Source: JAAYZM01 sp964510785 (lineage in GTDB: Bacteria > Actinomycetota > Actinomycetes > Actinomycetales > Cellulomonadaceae). From it: a stretch of 54,421 bases of DNA. The number at the start of each line of letters is the position of its first letter. Within the stretch, counting starts at the first letter, position 1. The stretch lies in assembly GCA_964510785.1 (NCBI GenBank), contig CAZECM010000013.1:1-54421 (forward strand). Direction: 5' to 3'. Below are positions 50,768 through 54,421 of the stretch, in pieces. The notes below the pieces were generated by a model. The model saw only the letters and a program-made list of their open reading frames with translations, ran no database searches and was not told where the DNA came from. Position numbers and translations under genes: made by a program.

Positions 50768-51381
50768 GCGTCATCCACTCCGGCTTCACCATCACGCGCG
50801 ACATCGCCGTCCCCGTCGAGCGCACCTTCGCCGCGTTCGCCGACCGCGCCCAGAAGAAGGCCTGGTTCACCGACGGCCCCCAGTGGGACACCACCGAGGA
50901 GGCCTTCGACTTCCGCGTGGGCGGCGTCGAGGTCGCCGAAGGCCAGTTCCACGGCGGCCCGCTGTCGCGATTCGTCGCGACCTACACCGACATCGTCACC
51001 GGCGAGCGGATCGTTCTGACGTACGACATGTGGATCGACGGCACGCACATCTCGACGTCCGTCGCGAGCTACGAGTTCGAGGCAATCGACGGCGGGACGC
51101 GCTTCACGCACACGGAGCACGGCGTGCACCTCGACGGCCTCGACTCCCCCGACGGCCGCGAGGAAGGAACGCGCCAGATCATCGAGGTGCTCGCGGGCTA
51201 CCTCGAGAACTCGAGAGTGTCTACGCCGACGGTCGATCCAGCCTTCACGTTGTCAGCGCACCGCCCTAGGCTCGCACTGTGGCCGCGGACTTTACTAGGG
51301 ATCAGAACGCTGGCGCCTGCCAGGAGGACGTCGACACAGCGTGGGACGAGGTCATCGACCGTCGGGGCGAAGAGATCCTGA
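50764..51381 (+). CDS. SRPBCC/AHSA1-domain protein with aberrant C-terminal extension
   Basis: The first ~150 residues are a normal AHSA1 domain: TITRDIAVPVERTFAAFADRAQKKAWFTDGPQW, FRVGGVEVAEGQFHGGPLSRFVATYTDIV, GERIVLTYDMWIDG and TRFTHTEHGVHLDGLDSPDGREEGTRQIIEVLAGYL. After ENSRVSTPT the remaining ~55 residues (rich in R, T, P, S) look like read-through of non-coding DNA and overlap the next gene in another frame. The original stop appears to have been lost by a rearrangement near 51215. Likely still functional as the ArsR partner. Confidence 0.82.
   Translation: MSVIHSGFTITRDIAVPVERTFAAFADRAQKKAWFTDGPQWDTTEEAFDFRVGGVEVAEGQFHGGPLSRFVATYTDIVTGERIVLTYDMWIDGTHISTSVASYEFEAIDGGTRFTHTEHGVHLDGLDSPDGREEGTRQIIEVLAGYLENSRVSTPTVDPAFTLSAHRPRLALWPRTLLGIRTLAPARRTSTQRGTRSSTVGAKRS
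51267..51281 (+). promoter_or_regulatory. Leaderless promoter of the antitoxin-like gene
   Basis: TAGGCT (51267-51272) followed after 6 bases by GTG 51279; same layout as the promoters at 36201, 36732 and 41737. Confidence 0.5.
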
Positions 51382-51458
51382 ACGGCAAGGCCAATCTTGT
51401 TGACGGGCGCGAGGCACTCGCACGAGTCCGCGCCGAAGTGGCCGCGCGCCGCACGTGA
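51279..51458 (+). CDS. Putative addiction-module antitoxin (orphan)
   Basis: 59 aa, too short for default gene callers. AWDEVIDRRGEEILNGKANLVDG followed by EALARVRAEVAARRT resembles the C-terminal half of the ParE/RelE-partner addiction-module family (AW..EI..R..EI..GKA...), in which that segment wraps the toxin. It lies in a different frame inside the 3' end of the AHSA1 reading frame. A GTG at 51455 overlaps its stop, as a toxin start would, but no intact toxin is readable before the convergent PaiB gene. Confidence 0.5.
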   Translation: MAADFTRDQNAGACQEDVDTAWDEVIDRRGEEILNGKANLVDGREALARVRAEVAARRT

Positions 51459-51583
51459 CGTTCACGAGACGTCAGCACGTCGAGGCTCACGAACAGCGCC
51501 GCACCGCAGCCGGTTGGTCGAGCACCAACAAGGAGCGGATCAAGCGCTCGTCGGGTACGTCGAAAAGTGGGATCTGCGGTGGC
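51455..51583 (+). pseudogene. Possible toxin remnant downstream of the antitoxin
   Basis: From GTG 51455 the frame reads VTFTRRQHVEAHEQRRTAAGW and then turns into low-complexity Ser/Gly/Arg; another frame gives ALVGYVEKWDLRWLRAA. Either a frameshifted toxin fragment or chance ORF. No toxin family can be assigned. Confidence 0.25.
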
Positions 51584-52222
51584 TCAGGGCCGCGTCGCCG
51601 TCGGGTTCGCCGCGCGCACGGCCGCGGCGAGTGCCGGGTTGGCGTAGGGCTGGGTCGCCGGGTCGGCCTCGAGCTGGTCGACAACACGCCCTACGACCTC
51701 TGCGGGCCGGTTCTGCGACATCTTGTTGCGACCCTGCCACCGCGTGATCCGCATCCGGAACGCCCGCGCACCCCGCGCGAGCGCCTCGGCGACGTCGGGC
51801 GAGTGCTCCATGAGCATCGGCTCGGGCAGCGCCTTCTCGTACTTGCGCTGCAGTCCCGCGAGCACCTCAAGGTTCTCGCGGGGGTCCATCACCGGTTCCG
51901 GGACGCCATACAGATGCGCGACGACGAAGTCCCAGGTGGACGCCGTCGTCCCCGCCTGGTACCAGCTCGATGAGACGTAACCGTGCGTGCCCTGCACGAC
52001 CACCATCGCCTCGGCACCGGAACCGAGCTCGTGGTTCTCGTCGTCCGGGCGCCCGAAGTGCCCCGTGATGACGAAGTCGTCACCGTCCTCGATGACGACG
52101 GGCACGTGCGAGGCGACGAGGCCCCTGCTCGTGTGGCTCACGAGGGTCACCCAACCGTGCTCGCGCACGAGGTCGCGGACGACGCTCTCGTCGGTGATGC
52201 GGTAGATCGGCGAGTCGAGCAC
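51584..52222 (-). CDS. FMN-binding negative transcriptional regulator (PaiB-like)
   Basis: 212 aa from GTG 52222 with GGAGG 4 bases upstream. YRITDESVVRDLVREHGWVTLVSHTSRGLVASHVPVVIE opens the split-barrel; GHFGRPDDENHELGSGAEAMVVVQGTHGYVSSSWY is the PaiB signature; C-terminal FRMRITRWQGRNKMSQNRP is also typical. Homologues bind FMN or haem; the regulator label comes from Bacillus PaiB and may not hold here. Confidence 0.92.
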   Translation of the reverse strand: MLDSPIYRITDESVVRDLVREHGWVTLVSHTSRGLVASHVPVVIEDGDDFVITGHFGRPDDENHELGSGAEAMVVVQGTHGYVSSSWYQAGTTASTWDFVVAHLYGVPEPVMDPRENLEVLAGLQRKYEKALPEPMLMEHSPDVAEALARGARAFRMRITRWQGRNKMSQNRPAEVVGRVVDQLEADPATQPYANPALAAAVRAANPTATRP

Positions 52223-52285
52223 GGTGCCTCCTGGGATGGGTACCGCCCCGCGTAGGGACGACGACGGCGGGACGCCCGCGAGTTT

Positions 52286-52687
52286 TCAGCCGAGGAGGGC
52301 GGGAATGACACGCTCGGCGAGGAGCGGAGCGAGGTCGCTCGGCAGTGGGCGGGCCGTCGGGTCGAGCCAGCGCAGCTCCGCGATCTCCGCGGCGGGAGCG
52401 ACGTCTGCCGGTGCGGGGTGCTGGAAGATCGTGCCGACCACCTCGAGGCCCGGCTCGTTCGCGGCGTCCGCGCGGAACGTCCCCACGAGTGTCAGGGCGG
52501 CCGGGTCGAGCTCGACACCGATCTCCTCGCGGCACTCGCGCACCGCCGCCGCGAGCGCGTCCTCGCCGGACTCGGGCTTGCCACCCGGGAGCATGAACCG
52601 CCCGGTGCCGCGCTTGCGGACGGTCAGCAGCGAACCGTCGTCGGACAGCAGGACGACTCCGCTGACGATGATCACTTCGGAGGGCAC
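52286..52687 (-). CDS. Nudix hydrolase
   Basis: 133 aa. Nudix box GGKPESGEDALAAAVRECREEIGVEL fits GX5EX7REUXEEXGU. GTG 52687 is chosen: the family starts at about VIIVSGVVLLSDDGSLLTVRKR, and TAGGAT (52701-52696) lies 8 bases upstream, suggesting a leaderless transcript. Hydrolyses nucleoside diphosphate derivatives; substrate unknown. Confidence 0.88.
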   Translation of the reverse strand: MPSEVIIVSGVVLLSDDGSLLTVRKRGTGRFMLPGGKPESGEDALAAAVRECREEIGVELDPAALTLVGTFRADAANEPGLEVVGTIFQHPAPADVAPAAEIAELRWLDPTARPLPSDLAPLLAERVIPALLG

Positions 52688-52728
52688 GGTCGCCCATCCT
52701 AGGTTGCGGCGACGCTCTCCCGGACGCG

Positions 52729-53184
52729 TCACCACCATCGGCGAAGCCACCCGGTGCGCTTCGCCCCGAGCCGCATCTCGATCCCGGCGTCGGCGAGCTT
52801 CGCCAGAACGCGTGATCTCTCAGCGGGTGTGAGGGTGACGCAGAGCAGATATGCGTCGTAGATCTCCCCGGGCCGCAGCCATGAACTATCGCGCCCCGCC
52901 TTGCCGTAGAACGAGTGGGGTGCAAACCGAACGAGCCACTCCAACTCTTCGGAGTCCGGGTCGGACACCTCGACGAAAGTGTGCTTGCTCGCGGCGTGGC
53001 TCAGCGCCATCTGCTGGGTCATGGCGGCAGCGCCCTCCATGCTGTCCGCACCTTCGTGCCACTCGATCTCGAAGTACCTGAGATCCATCTCCTCGATGAG
53101 CAGAGCGAGAGTCCGCCGAGCCTTTGCAAGCTGGTCAGCAGACGTGACGGTGTAGTCAAGGCACCAGGTGGTCGTGGTGCTCAC
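52729..53184 (-). CDS. Hypothetical protein
   Basis: 151 aa, GTG 53184 overlapping the stop of the next-upstream gene. Blocks DYTVTSADQLAKARRTLALLIEEMDLRYFEIEWHEG, EVSDPDSEELEWLVRFAPHSFYGK and IYDAYLLCVTLTPAERSRVLAKLADAGIEM. No known domain recognised, but codon use and composition are those of a real gene. Soluble, probably cytoplasmic. Confidence 0.7.
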   Translation of the reverse strand: MSTTTTWCLDYTVTSADQLAKARRTLALLIEEMDLRYFEIEWHEGADSMEGAAAMTQQMALSHAASKHTFVEVSDPDSEELEWLVRFAPHSFYGKAGRDSSWLRPGEIYDAYLLCVTLTPAERSRVLAKLADAGIEMRLGAKRTGWLRRWW

Positions 53185-53450
53185 TCGCCATCCCTTCCAC
53201 TCCGACGGGCAGCAGGAGACTCACGGCTCGACTCCGCCTCTCTCGACGCCCTCACCCACACGATCAGTGCGGGAAGTCCCAGCGCGATGGACGCGAAGAG
53301 CACGGTGTCGTTCTCCCACACCATCCCGAGCAGGGCACCGGGTCCACTGAGCCAGAGGATGACACCCGCCACTGCGCGCAAGATCGTCGTACTGCGCGAT
53401 CGTTCGCTGCTCGGGTCGGCCTGGGCGTCTTCCGACCTGAGTTGGGTCAT
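53181..53450 (-). CDS. Small membrane protein whose start lies in an IS terminal repeat
   Basis: 89 aa. Two hydrophobic segments: LRAVAGVILWLSGPGALLGMVW and TVLFASIALGLPALIVWVR, then a charged tail. The ATG (53450) and codons 2-5 (ACC CAA CTC AGG) are the terminal inverted repeat of the adjacent IS remnant, so the gene was cut at its 5' end by the insertion and may now start within the repeat. Its LGLPALIVWVRA segment resembles LGLPALVVFLRA in the gene fragment on the far side of the IS. Confidence 0.6.
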   Translation of the reverse strand: MTQLRSEDAQADPSSERSRSTTILRAVAGVILWLSGPGALLGMVWENDTVLFASIALGLPALIVWVRASREAESSRESPAARRSGRDGE

Positions 53451-53453
53451 TCG
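53436..53453 (+). repeat. IS terminal inverted repeat (right end)
   Basis: CCTGAGTTGGGTCATTCG, preceded on the element side by the conserved TTAGTGCCTTGC word. It overlaps the start codon of the small membrane protein gene. Confidence 0.75.
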
Positions 53454-53766
53454 GGTTAGTGCCTTGCGGCGGATGTGCCACCGCAGCCCAGTCCGTGCGT
53501 CATCGCAGGTCAAGGGCCAGTTTCGGTCTGGACGCCGACGACGCTGCGTCCAGGCGGCGATCAACGCTACGCCCGCGCGCAGTGTCGGGAGCGGTAGTCA
53601 ACAGCGACACGCCGCCCAACCGCGGCGCGAGGATCTCCTTCAGGTCCGCCAAGGCCACAAGTCAGGCACCGGAGCCGCCATCGGTAGCGCCGAGGAGCAC
53701 CTCAAGGTAATGCGAACGGCCGGATTAGTGCCTTGCTGAGGCAAGCTGTCGCAGCATCTGCGCAGG

Positions 53767-54117
53767 TCAACGGCTTGCCGCGCCGAGAGCCGGGACCCCG
53801 ATGACCCAAGTCAGGTCCAAGCTGCGCCACACCGTCGGTGGCGATGCGACCGGGCCGAGCACGCTGGACTGGTGGCGCAGCACGTCGATGTCGGCGATCG
53901 CCTCACCGTCGTCGGCGAGCATCACAGCGACGTCGACCAGCACCCTGCCACGGTCGTGGAGCGGCGTGAACGAGCGGCGTGCCATCGCCGCGGAGAGCTC
54001 GCTGGTCAGGCCGGTTCGGTCGGCCAACAGACGAAGTCCCACGCTGCCGGCGTGGGCCACCACGCCGACACCATCGGCGGACACGGACAACCCACTGGAC
54101 CACGAAGTACGCTTCAC
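53767..54117 (-). pseudogene. Truncated IS1380-family transposase (N-terminal ~100 residues)
   Basis: From GTG 54117: SADGVGVVAHAGSVGLRLLADRTGLT, then MARRSFTPLHDRGRVLVDVAVMLADDGEAIADIDVLRHQ and LGPVASPPTVWRSLD, the characteristic start of IS1380 transposases in actinobacteria. After WRSLD the frame enters another IS terminus (encoding LTWVIG) and soon stops, so the catalytic DDE region is absent. Not functional. Confidence 0.8.
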
Positions 54118-54243
54118 CTACGGAGTGCCTTCCAAGTTGGAGATCTTGAACTGTCGCAAGTCCAAGTTTCCCCTGCTGGGCAGGCACTTCCGTGTTTCTA
54201 CGCGCCGATCACGTCGCGCCGGGGTGAACGATCCGGGCTAAGG

Positions 54244-54261
54244 CGAATGACCCAAGTCAGG
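54244..54261 (-). repeat. IS terminal inverted repeat (left end)
   Basis: CCTGACTTGGGTCATTCG on the minus strand, 127 bases upstream of the transposase GTG. Confidence 0.75.
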
Positions 54262-54266
54262 CCAGG

Positions 54267-54421
54267 TTATGAATGCTCCTCGTCAACGCCGTGTTCGGCA
54301 AGATCAGCTTCGTCCGCAGCGCGAAGAGTTCTATCTGCCCTTAAAAAGACCACGAGGGCTGGAAGACCCAGGGCGCCGGAAAGGTCGGCTGAGGGCTTGT
54401 GACCTGCGGAAACCCGGACTG
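54267..54421 (-). CDS. C-terminal fragment of a small protein (continues beyond the window)
   Basis: Fifty codons ending DEADLAEHGVDEEHS and TAA at 54267. GALGLPALVVFLRADRT resembles GLPALIVWVRASRE of the membrane protein at 53181, so it may be a paralogue, or the pair may be a duplication flanking the IS. The 5' end is outside the window. Confidence 0.45.
   Translation of the reverse strand, partial: VRVSAGHKPSADLSGALGLPALVVFLRADRTLRAADEADLAEHGVDEEHS

Larger units (their letters stand above)
53436..54261 (-). mobile_element. Degenerate IS1380-like element with 18-bp terminal inverted repeats
   Basis: CCTGAGTTGGGTCATTCG (plus, 53436-53453) and CCTGACTTGGGTCATTCG (minus, 54261-54244) match at 17 of 18 bases and point inwards. 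Between them is only an N-terminal transposase fragment, so about half of a ~1.5-1.7 kb element is missing. A third terminal copy (53801-53815, same orientation as the 54261 end) truncates the transposase, and the sub-terminal word TTAGTGCCTTGC occurs twice (near 53455 and 53725), so at least two elements or a rearranged one are nested here. The stretch 53451-53766 has no convincing gene; a 52-codon minus ORF (53658-53500, LADLKEILAPRLGGVSLL) is the only candidate. Confidence 0.75.

Noticed and set aside
1..54421. CRISPR arrays, tRNA or rRNA genes
   Set aside because: No regularly spaced repeats, cloverleaf-like GTTCRANNC loops or rRNA-like stretches were seen; a covariance or tRNA scan would settle it.

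Overview
The window is very GC-rich (roughly 70-75% by eye) and densely packed with genes. It has many 4-bp ATGA/GTGA overlaps, many GTG starts and several promoters with a TANNNT box 6-7 bases before a start codon (probable leaderless mRNAs). Together with a SAM-IV riboswitch, the PurS-PurQ pair, a DUF222/HNH nuclease and a mycobacterial-type fadA2-fabG4-htdX operon, this points to an actinobacterium. A Micrococcales member such as the Cellulomonas/Promicromonospora group is plausible, but the genus is not proven.

Layout. (1) 1-6.6 kb: fatty-acid beta-oxidation locus. An acyl-CoA oxidase/dehydrogenase (cut by the window edge) and a TetR regulator diverge from a thiolase / high-molecular-weight FabG / MaoC hydratase operon, with a palindromic operator between them. 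(2) 6.6-8.6 kb: a long inverted repeat, then a class-V aminotransferase (cysteine desulfurase-like) behind a SAM-IV riboswitch. (3) 8.6-10.5 kb: a large secreted Ig-fold protein. (4) 10.7-34.2 kb: an organosulfur-acquisition island. It holds a short leaderless Cys-containing ORF, a LysR regulator, a flavin reductase, a GlcD-type FAD oxidase, an alpha/beta hydrolase with Asp at the nucleophile position, a mercaptopyruvate-type sulfurtransferase, a ketopantoate-reductase-like enzyme, a DszC/SfnB-like flavin monooxygenase, four luciferase-type FMNH2 monooxygenases and two complete Dpp/Opp-type ABC importers. (5) 34.3-36.2 kb: a SAM-I riboswitch, rhodanese and MetZ. (6) 36.2-50.4 kb: housekeeping and accessory genes (two META lipoproteins, two GNATs, purSQ, HNH nuclease, polymerase-I-like protein, ABC-F, VOC proteins, two Zn alcohol dehydrogenases, amidohydrolase). 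(7) 50.4-54.4 kb: an ArsR/AHSA1 pair with a clean operator, an orphan antitoxin, PaiB and Nudix genes, and a degenerate IS1380-like element with inverted termini.

How it fits together. The central island looks like a uptake-plus-cleavage system. Two peptide-type importers bring in organosulfur compounds, flavin-dependent monooxygenases fed by the flavin reductase cleave C-S bonds, and the side enzymes process the carbon skeleton. The released sulfur would feed MetZ, rhodanese and the desulfurase-like enzyme, whose expression is set by two different classes of SAM riboswitch. Two importer/monooxygenase operons share an identical 17-bp promoter block placed at the same distance from the -10 box, and a third gene has a related promoter, which suggests one sulfur-responsive regulon. 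The substrate is unknown from sequence alone.
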